Origin: Malurus cyaneus samueli
Lineage: Eukaryota > Chordata > Aves > Passeriformes > Maluridae
NCBI GenBank assembly: GCA_009741485.1
Contig: CM019216.1
Coordinates: forward strand, 51,657,943 to 51,721,942
Direction: 5' to 3'
Length of the DNA stretch: 64,000 nucleotides
A model generated the notes under the pieces. The model worked only from the letters and a program-made list of their open reading frames with translations, was not told where the DNA came from and did no database searches. The position numbers were made by a program, and so were the translations under genes. Shown piece after piece: positions 39,601 through 54,511 of the stretch (the first letter of the stretch is position 1; each line of letters opens with the position of its first letter).

Positions 39601-42600
39601 AACTCTGTGCTCCAAAATGAGCTACATTTTGTGAGTGTTGGTACCACCTGTCCTGGAGGGATGTTGGAGCCTGTTGAATCGAACCCTCAGATTTTGGAAC
39701 AATAAAAAGTTTTGGTCCTGATTTGCATACTGCCAGAAACAGTCTGAATCCACTTCACCCTTTCCTCAAACTCTACTCTGCAAGTTTACAAACTTGTACA
39801 TGGCACAGAAACAAAAATAAATTCTTTGAGAGTTTTTTCCATGCACAGCGTAGCTGAACAGTATCATGAACCATAAATCAACCACCACATCTCCAAAAAA
39901 ATGGTATAGTTCACATTCCTTAGCAGCAGTGGTTTGGCCTTCAAATTGTGGATGACCTTTGAGATGGGGTCTTATGCTGCATTTTTATAGAAAGTAAATT
40001 CCCCTTTTTTACAGAATAAGGTACCTCCTAGTAAATAATGCATCTGCCATTTTGCCTCAGCATTACATACTTATCCTCTTAGATAAAAACCCACCTTTGA
40101 TTGAACTTTGGAATATCCTTAAATAAAAAGTTGCTTTTCAGAACTACATTTGCTTCAGTCTTCAAATGTACCCTAGGGAAAGATCATTGTTCTTCAAAAA
40201 AAAAATAAAAGAAAGAAAGCAGACCTCTGCCAAATACTTCTCTACCATACAAAAAGAAATAAAGAAAGAGAGAGGTCAGGATGGTGCACTTGCCCCAGTA
40301 AAAAAGCTGAAAAAAACCCCAAATAAACCAAACAAACCTGCAATTATGGCACAGTTTTCAGCAACAAAGATTCCTGGTATGAACTATGGGCAAAATTGCT
40401 TTTCCATATAAATATGTCCAGGCCTGACGTAGTTCTACAGATTTTAGAAGTTTCCACAGACCTGTATCAGTTTTTTGTCCCTCGGGAGCTACAGGTATTG
40501 GACAAACTATTAATACACGTCAATGCAAAAGGTTAGAAAGGGGGTAGATAGTAATGGCTAAATGCATTCCCATTAAAGTGAAACTGGTGACCGCAAAAAG
40601 ATTCCTGCTGTGAGAAAGGTCTGCTTTCAAATTGTTGTGCAAATTGCCATGTATTCAATAATTTGGGGTGTCTTGGTTCTTGTGTTTAAGGTGTTTGGAG
40701 CCCAGCAGACTAGGACTGAAAAACTCTTAGAGGAAGTCCCTCCCACGTAGGGACTTTGAGACCCCTTCCAGGTGTGGAGGGTGAGCCACCCGGGAACTGA
40801 GACCACAAGGGACTGAGCTGGCCCTGCTGCTCCATGAAGGGCATGTCCAGCAGAAACTGGCAGCAAAAAGGAGTGATCCTGCCCTAAGAGACCACTCCAA
40901 ATTGCCTCTGAATTTGATGGGTACTTTGGCTGGAAATCTCAAGGAAAATCCCTTTGGAACTATATAGAAGGATTTACGTATTTGTGTCATAGGTAACTTA
41001 TGCATTGTCTATAACATTTGTGCAATATGTTTATAATTTTGTAAGCTAAAAGTATGAAAAATATTTTAAACAAGTCTTTATAACCTCTCTAATCTTTATT
41101 TTGTTTCCAAGTTCTATCAGAGATCAGTAAATAAGCAGAATACTTTAAAAATTAAACAAAAAACATACCCATACCTTAAGTATTACAAAAACCAAAATTA
41201 CAACTGCGTGGTAAATTATAAACATAAAGCTATGTCAAATGCCAAGTAAAAACATCTTTAAAAATGCCTGTGCCACAGAAGACTGCAATATTTTAAACAA
41301 GGTTCCTTTCCTGACATTTTTTGCAATTGTAATACTCCTAAGGATTTATGTTAAGGGTCATTTCATTCTATTTCTTTAATTAACTAAAACATCTACTAAA
41401 GATATGCATGCAAAAACTTTCAATTGGGAAATTTAAATCACCGTATCTTGCTGCTTAGATTTTTGTTGTTTTCATATACAGTTAAGAAAACATAGAAAGT
41501 CTTTGTTTCTAGAGAATGTTCTATTGCATTGCAGCAGGCATGGTTTCCCCTATTTTGGGAGTAAAATGGCCATGAATATATTTGTTCTTCAAAGCAAAGC
41601 CTATCAAATATGCTTTCTTAATCCTCTTAAGCACGTGTGCCTCTACATATGGGCTCCTACTCCTCCTTTCCTCCTCAGCTGCTTTGAGTTGCCAGTTTTG
41701 TCAAAAGAAGTCAAATTATTTCACTGAAAATATTAATCACAGCAAAATATTTACATTTTTTAAAGTATATGTGACAGCAAAGAGGCCATGTCAGCCAGCT
41801 AGTCCTCTAACTAGTCTTATTAAGCAGCTAGGAAAAAGGAAGAGGAGTTGTATGAGGACTGAGCTAGTACTGGCACTGATTATTAAATCTGATGGACTGA
41901 GTAGAAGGATTTTTCAAGTTTTTGTATTTTGTTGTCCCAGCACCTGACAGTATTAGAGCTGATGGATATTTTTTCCACTGACTTTTACCTTAGAGGGTAC
42001 AAGGGTACTTACAAAAATAACTTACGAAAGACATTTGAAGCACTGGGGTCAGGATGGTTGTCCTGACTTATGTTACAGTCTCAACTTGATACTACTTGAT
42101 TTCTAACACAGATTTCAACAATAAAAGGGGAGAAATATTTGATGTGGTTTGGGAGTACTATTAAAGGTGAAAGTTATGGGAATAGCATCCACTGACTGCA
42201 GAAAGTTTGAAAAGCAGAAGAAGGAGTGATCAAACTTCAGTAAAGTATCACAGAGGAAAGAGGCTCACAGGTAAGGCAAGCTCAGCAGGCCTAAATTGGA
42301 AAATACCATGAAGCTAATGACCTGCATTTGTCAGCTTCTATCTGGCAATTTTGGAGGCCTGTTTTCCTGTTCTTAGCTCTGTTATGGTTTTGTTTTGTTG
42401 GTTTTTCTTTTCATGCAAAGAATATTCTAAAAAGTGTAGAAAGAGGCAAATGCAGCATTATGGAAACAGTCTCATGGAAGAAGATGATCATACACTGATG
42501 TACAGTGATTTTGGTCTTGTGTCCTTTTTTGCCCCCTTCCTTTTTCTTCCTCAGATAAGGAATTGTAATGGAGCTGTTGCCTGACCAGCATGGAAGTGGG

Positions 42601-45600
42601 TAGATTTGAGACTGATGGATAAAACCCCTCATCTTTAAATAGGGTTATTATGCATTAAGTCTGAGATTTAGTCCCTGAGTAATCAGTCTTCAGTCATCAC
42701 CAACGCACACCATTTCATGTTCATGGCAGAGCAATTTAAGGGCCTTGCTTCAGCAAGGAGAGAAAGAACTGAACTCATAGCTGCATTTGCAGCTAAAAAT
42801 ACTGTGCTGCTACATGACATTTTTTGACAGGGAACTGGAACATTTTCATTTTGCAAGGCAAGTTGGTGGCACTGTATTTGCCTGGCTCATAACCACTTTG
42901 CAGAGAACACCCTTTCTTTCTCTCCACAGATTCCCTCTTTGTACCAGCTTTTGCCGAGGAATCTGGATTTCTTCCCCAGAGAGTCTTGGCACAGAGATTT
43001 CTTCTAGTGACACCATTGGCTCTTCCCATAAGGATAAACTATCCGAAATTTTCCTTAAAGGGTGACTTCCAATGGAGGAAGCCTTTCCAAGAGCAGTGAA
43101 CACAAGTTCTTGCCCATCGCATCAAGAACCCTGTTTCAGAAAGCACCATGACAGATTTCAGTGAGTCACATGTGATTGCACAACATAACACAGTGTGAAG
43201 ATGTGAGACAACCCAACAACAAAATGCTGGCTCTGAATCAAACATGCAAAGCACTTATTTTCAGCTCCACCATCTGCTATCGGTTTGCACAGTGTCTTTC
43301 CCAGCTGAAAACACAAGGCAGATTGGCACAAAAGGAGCATTCCTCTGGCTGGTCATACACTGCAAGATACAATTTTTTCCCACTTGTGGCTAGCCCATCT
43401 CTCTATGTTTTTTTTTTGGTGAATTTTTTTTTTATTTTTTTTTTTTTAATAGATGAAATAGGCTGCTTTGTTCAAATAAATCACGATAACCTAAAAACCA
43501 GTCCTCTAGGAGAAATATTCTCTAGCATCGTACCAGGCAAAATAATGGTATTTCACTCCTTCCTTCAAAATAAGCATGCAAAAATTAACAAGTGAATTAC
43601 ATAGAGTGCCTGAACCTTTCCTGCTGAAAGCTTTTCATTGGTGACCCTTTTTTGCTTACCGGATAATCTCCAAGATCATTATCCCTACAGTCATTAACTG
43701 ATAAACAGGGAAAAGTCAGAATAAATAGGAAATTCTTTTAGTTAGCAAGTAGCTGTGGAAAAATAGTCACTTTGGGCTATTTAATGTGCAATTCGGCAAA
43801 GAAAAACAAAACAAACCAAATAATCTCTAAATTTTTCTGTGGAGGCAATGTGCCCCCCAGCCATTTATTAGTTGAGGTTCAGCTCACTCTTTAGAACACT
43901 GATTATTCCTTTAGAGCCCTGATTTGGAGAAAGGGAACTGATCTGGAATTCTTTCCTTTTCACTAAAGATCAAAACCATGTGGACATTTGCTGCTTTCTT
44001 CCCTGAATAAGATGTTTTTCAGTTAAAACCCCCTTCTCTGTTGACTTCGCTGGGGCCGTGATTTCACCCCTACAATTATTCTGAAAGCATTACTCATTTA
44101 ATAAGCATACCACACTAATTCTCTACTGTTTCCGTACGCGCATCTCCCAATGCCAATGTAAACCCACTGCACAAAGCTACATTAAAACAATATTTATGGT
44201 TGAGATCTTAACACAAAAGTCAGGAAACTCAGAGTTATGGTTCCCCCAGCCAACCATAACCAGAAGTAGCTTTAGTGTTTTGCATTACTATGTCTGTGCT
44301 CCACAGCGTATGTCCAAATACCGTGACTGAGTTATAGCTGCTGTGGGAACCATAGCTTTGGATTTCAGTATATTTTTGCATTTAAATTCTCAACCCAGGT
44401 TATGAACAACTGTGAAAATTATGGTTAGTGTCTCCAGTTTGCTGTTCTTGGTTAGTGCTGAGGCTGCCATGGGAGAATGGTAAGCTCTCCCAGTGGTGTG
44501 GATGATGAGAAGACTGAAGGTCTCTGACAAACAAAGTGCTTTGGCTGCACTCATAAGGTATATAAGGATTAGCTTTTCTGCAAGCTTTGTATCATTCAGC
44601 AGATACTCTGGAAGAGAGCAAGGGAGCTAATAGGATTTGACAGAGATTACTTAACATGATTCTAATGCTAATATCCAATTAACTTGGTCAGAGACAGGGA
44701 ATAATAAGCTGCTTTTCTGTACATTTTATACAGTGTTAGGAAAATGCTGTATCATCAGTGCAGGGGAACTGAGACAGTATTCACCAAGTGTCCTCAGCAA
44801 CAAACAGCCTGAGATGTGGGAAAAAGAAAGTTTGTACAGCAGGCAGCCCTAACCAAAATTACTCAGTGATGCGAGATACTCTGCCCTATGCAACAAAACC
44901 TCTCTGGCTCACATCTGCTGCTGTTCTAGGGCAACTTTCCCTGTAACCTTCAGCCTAGTTAGTGTGCAGTTTATTTAAATAATTCCTTCAGACATAAATA
45001 TTCTGCCATAAGGACTAAAAATAGATTTAATAGGTTGGCAATAATTGGAATTTGATGGCGAGGTTTACAGTAAATTGCGGATAATTTTTATAATGCTTCT
45101 CTGAGATTATGGAATTGAACTCTGAGTTTACAAAGCTGGTTGACTCGGAGTGGATCATGTCTTTAATGCCAAAGAGGAGCAGCAGAGGCCAGAAGCCCTC
45201 TCTCCTCAGGCTGTGCCAGTGATGGGCTGGAACCAACTAGTCCAGACACACAGAAAACCGAATAGCTGAAGGCTGCTGGCATTTGTCTATCATAAACCCT
45301 GGAGGAAAAGAAATTACTTAGGCATTTCCTCAGGTGAGAAGTTCACAAATAGAACCACTCTAGGCTTTATTTCTGGGGGTGTTGTAGCCTCATCTACATT
45401 TGGACTGAGATCTACGTTTGGACTGTGATCACAATTTGTAATTCTTAGTGAACCACTTTTCTAAGGCAAGTTATAATCTTGTCTGTTGGGAAACATCCAA
45501 CCAAAGCAGAGCATGATAAGTGGAAAGAGAACTGCATGCCTACAGCAGCCACTCCAAATCATCACCTTTGTTTGCTTTCAGATGTTATCAGCATCCAACT

Positions 45601-48600
45601 GCAAGGATGAATGAAGTGATACATCTGGCTCACTGACCAAAACATGAGGAGTGTTTTCCCGTGCTCTTAACAGATGCCAGCAGCAGCATACAGCTGAACT
45701 GGCCCTTCCAAAACCTAATCCCCTTCGAACATGGCTGCTGATATGTTCATACCTCATGCTTATGTGTCTTGGCTTTTCATTTGATGCATTGAATTGTTTG
45801 GATAAGGTCAGTGTGTAGAGCAGCAGCATTCTCTCTGACTGCACAAGCCCAGCTGCTCCTGCCCCATATTTCAACCAGCTTCCCATTCCTTCTGAATGTA
45901 GCAATGATATAATCGGATTGCAGAGGAGCAAAACTGGCCATTTTGAGGCCAGACAGTGGAAATAATTTGCTTTGTGTGCATACATTTCTTCAGTGGATTT
46001 TGCAGCAATTCTAGACAGATCTCAGGCCAAGTCTTGTCGCACAGCTAGAAGAGCAGTACATTCCTGCAGATGAGTTTACCATTGTTGCTCCCCTGTACAT
46101 CTCAGTGCAGTGTGTGTGTGGTGCATTGTCTCAGAGAGCACTCATGGGGACAAATCTTTTGTTTGCATGTAGTCAATAGCTTGGAAAAAAAAACAAACCC
46201 AGAACTAAACAAAGCTTATCAAAAACCAGAAGAAAGGAAAAAACCCAAAGTGAGCTATTTTTAGCTCTGTATAAGAGGCATTTCAATTGTTTAAAAAATA
46301 TTGAAACAGAAACATATGGACACTGTAGTACTTAGCAGAAGGTCTACCTGTGTTCTGCTGAACTGTTGGATAGGTTGAGAAACAGTAATTTTATACTTTT
46401 AAGAATAATGAAATCAATAAATCAATAATTAATAATGAAGGTAAAATTGCCTACCAAGGTATATATTGATTCAGGGGTACAGTATAGTTGTTACAAACTC
46501 CTTGTTATCTCATTATTACCAGTTCACTAGTATGCTAGTTTGCAAAGCCAGAATTCTGGTTTGTATCACAGAACTTTTAAAGCAAGTTGTAATTAGGTGT
46601 AAATACACTTTTCAGTGTTAGCTCTGTTTCTGAAAAGAGATGTATTTTGTTGCTATGGGAGCGTGTTATTGGGCTTTGTGATAAAACTGAATTATCTAGC
46701 ACACTGCTTATTTTGATTACAGTTTTTGAGTAATTTTCTACAGATCCTTTGAATTCTGGATATCTCATGATGGTAGTGTTTGTGAACCGCAGATTTTGGT
46801 TTTGGATTTTAAAGAAAAAGGCGCTGGTTTTGGTCATATCTGTCATGAAGTGGGGTTCAGTAATAGGGACTAAAATCAGGAGTGGCCCTTAGAAAGGCAT
46901 GGAGCAGTTAATGCTTAAAACGTAGCCTGATGGAACCAAAAGCAAGATGCAAGTTTCTGCCCCATCATTTTCCATGATTTTCATTTACATGTATGGAGTG
47001 TTTTGCATACTATGACCTCTCAATTAACGTTATTTATATCTCAGTAAACCACCATGCTACTTTTCCAGATGTCCTAATCCTTAATGTAAATGCACTTATT
47101 AAACCCAGCCACCAGGCTCAGTGAAACCTGCCAAATCCACTGTGTCTGGACTCACACACTCCATAGACTAAGCTTTATTTGCATAAACTTGCTCTGTAAG
47201 TGTAATCTTACTTATCATCTGAAGAGTTAAAGTTTCACTAATGTAAATCCCTGACAAATCAAGCACAGATGTAACTGCTTGCCCCCAGGCTCAGCCTGTC
47301 AATTCACTGCCACCATTGTATCTGTTCCCTGCTCCCTCCTCCAACTCCTCCACCATCCTCCCCACCCTGCAAGTGGTATTTTTAAGTACTAGTAATTATT
47401 TAGAACTGTTTATGTAGATGTACTGCAGGTACTAAACTGGAAATCAGTCATTTGGGCTTTTCCTTTTAGATGAAAGTGTCCCACAAAATAGTGTTGGCCT
47501 GTAATTTTGGGTGTCTGTACCACCTGGAAAAATTTGCTCTGCCAATCCCCAGGTGCCAGACAGATCGCTGCAGCTTGCCAGGCGATGTTCCAGATAAGGA
47601 GCTGAGCTCAATAAATGCTTAATATAAGCTGGCAAATTCCACAAAGCAGCCAAGCAAAATTCAATCAGACAGCAGTGGGGAGGTGGTGGTGGTGGGGTAA
47701 CTCCCAAGAAACAGCAGAAGAAAGTAAATGAGGAGATAATTCTTGATATTCCATTGTCTATGAGAAATGAAAATTCCCTCCCAGTCATAAAAACAGTAGA
47801 TTGAAAACCAAAATAAAATTTGCCAGCCCTTCAGCTTTTTATGAAAAGGAGGGAAAAGTTGCTTTGGAATTCAGAGGGTGTTGGCATACACTGGGTTTGT
47901 TTCTGATTACTTTAAGTTCTAAATATGTTTCCTTTGCTGGTACCCAGTTGCTATTTATTTGGCTTTAGTCTTTGATCTCCCTTATGCTGGCACATCATAA
48001 AAAACATATTCCTGTTTGAATTGTATATTATGCAGTTAGTCTTTGCTCGTTATGTTCGCCTGGCTGGTTGTACATATAGAATAAGACTCTCTTTGTTTTT
48101 GATAGACTCCAGGTGTTTATCACTCTAACTTACTAATGGATTTGACCACAGAATATACATGCAAGAAGCAAACTGAAAAACTAATGGCAAAATTGCTGGT
48201 TTGATAATTCAATGGCCTCCTATATCATAACCACAGGAACCACACACATATACGCGTGCGTGCACACAGGGTGCATTTTGTAAAAGCGAGGATCTTTTTT
48301 TGCTTATTCAGTGCTCTTGAGGTGAATTTTTCGGTCTGGAAATTAAATTTTGCTTCAGATTTATTTGCCACTCCGAGTTTTCTTTGAAAGCTTTCTGAAT
48401 TTAGGCCCTGCTTATTCAATTCCCCATGGTAGTGCATTTTAGGAATGTCCTGTGTCCAGCTGAGGTGCCGCAGTTCCTACAGCTTTCCTACTCCTCCCTC
48501 GCAATTCCAAGGAAAGGGAGCATTCCCCTCAGCCTGTCCAGCACTGACAGCTCCAGCTAACATGTTTAATCTGCATTACAAAAGCTTGGGAACTGCCAAT

Positions 48601-50550
48601 ATTAACTTAGTATCTCAGGTGAGGAGTCAAAGCTTTCTATCACTTGTTAACTTCACTGCTTTAGAAGAGCCAAAGGAAACTTTCTTTTCTTCCCATTTCT
48701 GGTGAATCCCAACTTTTGTAACAAGAAATTATAGAAATTCCCCTTTAAAATCCTTATTCCTGTACATACCACCAACTGATAATTACCTCTTTAAGTGCAA
48801 AGCTCTATGAAGCAACTTGGCTTTAACTCTTACCTGAGGTCTGTTACAGCTGCTGCAAAATACACTACAATGAAAGCTGATTTGATTTATCCTTCAAAGA
48901 AGTTGTGCACAAATCATAGCCCTTTAATGCTCAGAATCTTTCCCCTTGTATGCGTTATTTATTTGATTATTTGAAATTTTAAAAGTAACACTCAGATTAG
49001 CTTATTGATTAAGTTTAATGAGAGAGACCCTTGAGACATGTAAGGTTTATCTTGGTTTAATTTAGACATAAAAAATAAAGCTGCAGAGATATATTCTGTA
49101 TGTGCCTATACACATAGATGAAATCACATACGTGTGAACCTTGTTTTAGTTAGAATTACAGGTAGATTATATCAATAGTAAGTGATTTCACTGTGATATC
49201 AGAGGTAAACTAGGCATTCCTCACAGCTAAATTTTCATATTTTAGTTATGTTTGTTGATTTCCATACTTTAAAAGGTAGGGATGCCTTTTCAGTCTAAAT
49301 GTGATATTGTAGTGTCCAGCTTCATAAAAAATATTTGAACTTTGAATTTCAGTAAATGCCTAAGTATTTAAATGCTAAGTAAGAATTTTGCATTGAGCTT
49401 AACATAGTTTTCTAAGAACCATTGCAGTGCTGAAGTCTAAAAACATCCAGACAATACTCTGAGGACAGATTTACCCCACTGCGGTTCAGATTTATCCCAT
49501 TTACTCCTGCTAAATATTAAACACTGATGTCTTGTTAATTTTATCTTTGACTGCAGGAGAGGCTTCTCTCAGAGGTCAAACATGCTTGCTGTGCTGGTAA
49601 CTTGCTCTGTTGCCATATTAATGCAGGGTTTTAGCTAAAATCCATGGGCCTGAGCTTTTTCCATTGGGAGAAAGAACTGATGCGGCAATTCAGCAAATTA
49701 ACAAGGAATGCATGCAAACACTATTTTGAGGGATATAAGGAAAATAGGACTCTTTCCACTGGATCCCAAGGATTTGACTGTCACAAATGCTTTTCTGCCT
49801 CCCAAAACAGCCATTTTGCCAAAAGTAGACTCCTGGTTCCCAAATTATGATCTGATTCCAAGTCTGAGCCCAAGTTTGAGTCCAAGTCCCAGGCCCCTCC
49901 TGGGGAATTGCTCTGGTTTTGGAGAGGCCCTGGTGATTTTGCCTCAAACAGTGACTGCTGTTATTTCCAGAACGCGTATAGAAAATAAGTTTAATTCCTT
50001 GGACATGAAGGAAGTTAGATTACCCTCTTGCTCTTCTGCTCTCTGTAAATCAGGTACTGCTGAATTGTCATTTGCAAAAGAGTGGAAAAGGGAGCGGCAA
50101 GAACCAGGGCAATGAAGGAAAAGGCAATGAGAAGATATAGCAGCTTGAGGGAATGGAGCAGGGACAATAGCTCTTAGGTCCATGTGATCCAAGCCAAAAT
50201 AATGCAGAGGAGAAGGCAGAGCTATAAGGTATAAAGGGAAAATAAATAGGAGGACTTACCTCTCTGGTTTTACATTGCTCTAAAATAATTTTTTTTGCTG
50301 CTCTTGAGAAGGTAAAGTTCTACCCAGAAATGAAAAAGCAACAATAGCAGTTGCTTTTATGCAATACACTGCAGAGCACTATCAATTCCTGCTTATGTTC
50401 CTTCCTACCATGACAGTTTAATTTAAAGGGGAAAATCTAATTTCCTGTGCCGATTATGTATCCTGTTAATTCCAAACTCTCACGTAACAGTTAGAATTCC
50501 TGACAATTAGTGGTGGAAGCACAGCTCTGCTGATATAGCTTCGACACATT
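36640..50550. other. Intergenic, no gene recognised
   Basis: Fourteen kilobases with no supported coding exon, RNA gene or clear interspersed repeat. It contains short simple repeats: GAAATTA units near 38989-39009, A-rich tracts near 40195-40330, interrupted poly-T at about 43409-43448 and alternating CA/CG dinucleotides at 48240-48268. The low repeat content around 43.6-48.0 kb would fit conserved regulatory DNA between RPS12 and EYA4, but conservation cannot be judged from one sequence. Confidence 0.5.
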
Positions 50551-50554
50551 CTCA

Positions 50555-51062
50555 TTGAATCACTGACTAATTTAGGTTGGAAGGGACCTCCAGAGATCTC
50601 CTGGTCCTAATCCTCATCTCAAAGCAAGGCCATCTTAGATTGTGTCACTCAGAACTTTATCCAGTCAAGCTTTGGTGTCTCCAGGATCAGAAATCCCATA
50701 CCTGTTCTGGGCCCCTCTTTCAGTGTTTGATCATCCTCATGGCAAAACTATTTTCCTAATATCTAATCAGATTTTTTTCATATTATAAAAAGTGCTATTT
50801 GTCCCCTGCCTTATCGATGAGCACCTCTGGGGATAGCCTGGCTCTGTCCTCTCTACATCTTCCCATCAGGCAGCTGAAGCCAGCGGCAAATGCCCCATGG
50901 CCATCTCCAGCCTGAACAAGCCCAGCTCCCTGCACTTCCTCCCACTCCAGGGACTCCCCCTGCTCATCCTGCCAGCTCTTCAGTGTCCTTTCTGCAATGT
51001 CAGTGTATTTCTTGCACTTGGGGGCCCAGGGCTGGACACAGGATTTCACTGGAGGCTACAGT
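50555..51062 (-). mobile_element. CR1 LINE 3' fragment, antisense orientation
   Basis: About 500 bp in reverse orientation. The forward strand opens with TTAGGTTGGAAGGGACCTCC, the complement of the CR1 3' terminus. It runs through CTTTATCCAGTCAAGCTTTG, a CCTGAACAAGCCCAGCTCCC segment and a GGGCCCAGGGCTGGACACAG segment, all familiar from avian CR1 3' regions. The reading frame is broken, so the copy is a 5'-truncated, inactive insertion. Open frames at 50795-51100 are fragments of it. Confidence 0.85.
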
Positions 51063-51069
51063 GGTGTGA

Positions 51070-54000
51070 ATTTTTCAGCACAAGGACTACTATATGCTGA
51101 TATATAAATTCCCTTTCTCAGAGATCGGGTGTCCCTACAGAGGACATAACTTACTACACTGTGCACTGATTTCCCCAGGAAGGAAATTCAGGCCTTACAG
51201 GTTTTATGGAACTGTGGATCATTCTTGTAGGTATATCATCTGCTGGTGTTCAACCCAGAAAGGGCTTCCTCATATCAGAATGGGCCAGCAAAGAAGTCAG
51301 TCTCTGCTAATCAGTGATGTGCACACCTTATCCTCTCAAATTATAAAACAAATCCCGACAAAATTCTGAAGTTTAAGCCAGGCTTCAGAAAATAAACATT
51401 TTTTGGGGGGGGCATCATAAGTGACAGAGAAATCTAAGTAAAGGAAATAACCTTCCCTTCATTTAACATCCCAGAACAAATATCTTGTTCTTATACAGAG
51501 AGTGTTGTTTGGGAAAATCAACAAAATGTTTCTCCCAAGCTCATTATCATTAGCATCATACCTGTGCTCAAAGGATATCATCAACTGAGTGAGTGGGAAA
51601 TGAAGATAATATTTCATTACATCAATTTGTGCCAAGTTTTGTAAGCCTATCCAAAATGCCGTATGCAATGGGATCTTCTCCAATACTATAGGTTCAATTT
51701 ACTGAAGAAGTGCTATTTATTTTGCCAAATATATGTCTGCCTTTTGAAACCCTAGTTGAACTGCAGATGCAAATGAATGCCTAGCATTCAATTGCTGCAG
51801 AAAATTTTGGACACCCGTGACTAAATTCTCTGTATGCGTATGCATCTTATAAACATCAATGTGGACAGTTTTTGAAAATGCACTGCTAAATCTCTTTAAG
51901 GTAGGCATCAACTGGTCTATTAAAACCTAAATAGGTATTTCACTGAATCAATTCTCTATTTTAAGTTCTGTTTTTCCTTTCCAACCCAAACCATTCTATG
52001 ATTCTTTAGAGGTAGATCAGAGGAAGCATCAGCTCTAAGTACTATTGCAATAACCATTTAAATGAAGAAAAAGCTTTCTGCTTAGTTTGAAAAGAATAAA
52101 AAAATGGTGTATATATCCAGTTTTACTTATATCAGGCATCATTTACAAGGGCGTATTTCCTGCCAGCTAACACATATACTTAGTTACTTCTCTAAAGCTG
52201 TGTGACCCTGGGTAAGGCTGTATTTACACTGTTAAGTGATATGTACTCCTGTGTGATCTGATATGCATTGGGATTTCCAGCAGTGTCAGGTGCTTGTCAT
52301 TCTTGTTCTTCCTGTCACTTGGAGAGGTGGTTATGGAGCACCCAGAGGCAAATTAGAAAATAACAGATTCATGCTTGTGCCAGTGATGTAATCAAAGTGA
52401 ACAATTCACGTGTCCTGAACAAGCAGAACCCACCCAACTCTCTCTGCAGCACTCATAGAAAAATTGTAGTCATGAACTTTAAGACAAAAATGTTTTTGGA
52501 TAGTCTTTTCAGGAGCAAAGTCTCAGGAACCCAAGAAGTCTCAGGAGCTCAAGACAGTGTCAAAAACCATATGATCAAGCATGTATTGCTGCTTTTTGAT
52601 TTTCAGTAGTTAGGCAGCTTTGCCCTTTGCCTACCTTTGGAGTCAATTTTTAAGATATTGAAAATGGGACTTTAGAGAACTCATGATAAAATTTTAACTG
52701 CAAGGTCTCCCAGAGCAGAAGTTCCATCCTTTGAATAAAAGGATTGCCTTTATAAATGCTGGTGGCCTACAGTGGCTAAACATTGACTTTCATGTACCTT
52801 TTGGTTTTAAATTGTGGCTCTGGGAATGCGTCCCTTGCACTGGTGTGTAGCTCAGGAGCTGAATCTGCATTGACAATTGGCAGGCTTTGCTCACATCCCT
52901 TAATGTTTACTGTGTTTATGTTTAGCCTTTACAATTCAAAGCACTTCTAAGACTGATAATTAAATGGACAAGTGAGCGACTCAGTTCTTGGGCTGAAAAT
53001 GTCATCTTGGCATGGATGGCAATTGCTGCCTGCAAACTTGAAATACTTCAAGAAACATAAAAGCCAAGGGAATAGTTTTGAGGAGCCTAAGTAGTGCCCT
53101 GGCTGCTGCTCTTGTTTGCTGAGCTAAGCAAAAGGGTGTGAAGTCCTTATTTCACAGAACTAGGAGCTTGTGTGGTCACAGAAACTAAACAGCAGAAAAC
53201 CACGATGTTTAACCTGGTGGCTGTCAGTCCTGCCTGTCTCACTCCTTCCCAGCAGAAACTGCTACCAGCTGCAGCATCAAAGCACCCTTGGAATTGCTGT
53301 CCTTCCATTCTGCCCAGTGCTGCCCTTATGGCCAGTCAAAAGAGTGCTCAAGAGAGTTCTGGGGTCTCTGGTCCCAGGAGACCCTACCCCCAAGGGTGGC
53401 CCTTGGGACCCCACCTTTCCAGATACACCATTGTCAAACATATTTTAGCTTTCTGTAGGCTCTCCTCTGGAAAAAAAAAAAAAAAAAAAAAAGCATGCTG
53501 CTGCTGTGCTGGCTGTCAAATATCTGCCGTGTATCCTGACCTCTTCTGCAGGGTCTTCTGAGCAACAAGGCGGGGGAGCAGTGAGAGGATGTTTGTTTTG
53601 AAAAGAGAAGGGGAAGCAATATTTGGTTGTAAGCGTATCTGGGGTGGGCAGACTAGTAAAGCACACTGGCTGTATTTCTCAGGATTGAATGGTATCAAGA
53701 CAGCAGTAGAAACAAAGCACTCTTTAAGGAAATAAAGAGAGAAGTAAAACTGAAAGAGTCCTTAGTGTAGCATTTTGATTTTATGAGGCATTTCCTCTTG
53801 CTGATGAATATGGATGGCTTAACTTTTATGCACATTGTTGTTAAAAATGGCTAGAGTACAGCTACAAATAGACGTCAGTACTCCTGTCTGCAAATTCTAA
53901 ACACAAAAATGCAAAATTTAGCATTGGGTTTGGTGTCACATCCCCTGTGAAGCCAATGGAAATGGTATAGTTTACATGGACATAAAACATTGCCCGCAGT

Positions 54001-54505
54001 CTGGATTGTTAAACCACTAGGATAAGCAGGGAGAAAACTTATTTATAGATATTTCAATGACATCTAGAAACCTTTCTCCGTGGCTGCATTCCCAAGCATC
54101 TTCATTTGCTTACTGTGCACTTCTCTGCAAATATAAGTTGTAGTTTCTCGAATCTTTTGGATGGTCAGTTCTAACAGAGCTGCAAACATGTTTCTTTTGT
54201 ATAGCAATGCACATTTGTCAACTAAATGATAATATTTCGTGGGAAAAAGAAAAAGACTAAGAATGGTGAAATCAGCTAATCCAAGAACTGGGGCAGCACA
54301 GTGAAACTGGAGTGACCTGTTGTTCTGCTGAAACCACAAATTCATGATCACTGAATAATCATTGAATATGTGCCAAGAATAAATCTTATTAAATCTGTTG
54401 GCCAAGCTGTTTAATACCAATCACACAAATAAGCTTGGAAGTAGTAACATTTGATCTACAGAAAGTCAGGATTAATTCAAGATGTAATTTGGTTCAGGAG
54501 AATTA
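51070..54505. other. Intergenic, no gene recognised
   Basis: No gene is supported. It contains a very short CR1 terminus at about 51.97-52.01 kb and a run of 22 A at 53471-53492. The frames over 53170-53561 have no recognisable domain and one runs into the poly-A as polylysine. Confidence 0.5.
51971..52008 (+). mobile_element. CR1 LINE 3' terminus, sense, very short
   Basis: The bases CCTTTCCAACCCAAACCATT followed by CTATGATTCTTTA match the extreme 3' end and tail repeat (ATTCTRTG) of avian CR1 in sense orientation. Upstream sequence is not recognisably CR1, so this is a severely 5'-truncated insertion. Confidence 0.75.
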
Positions 54506-54511
54506 TCACAG

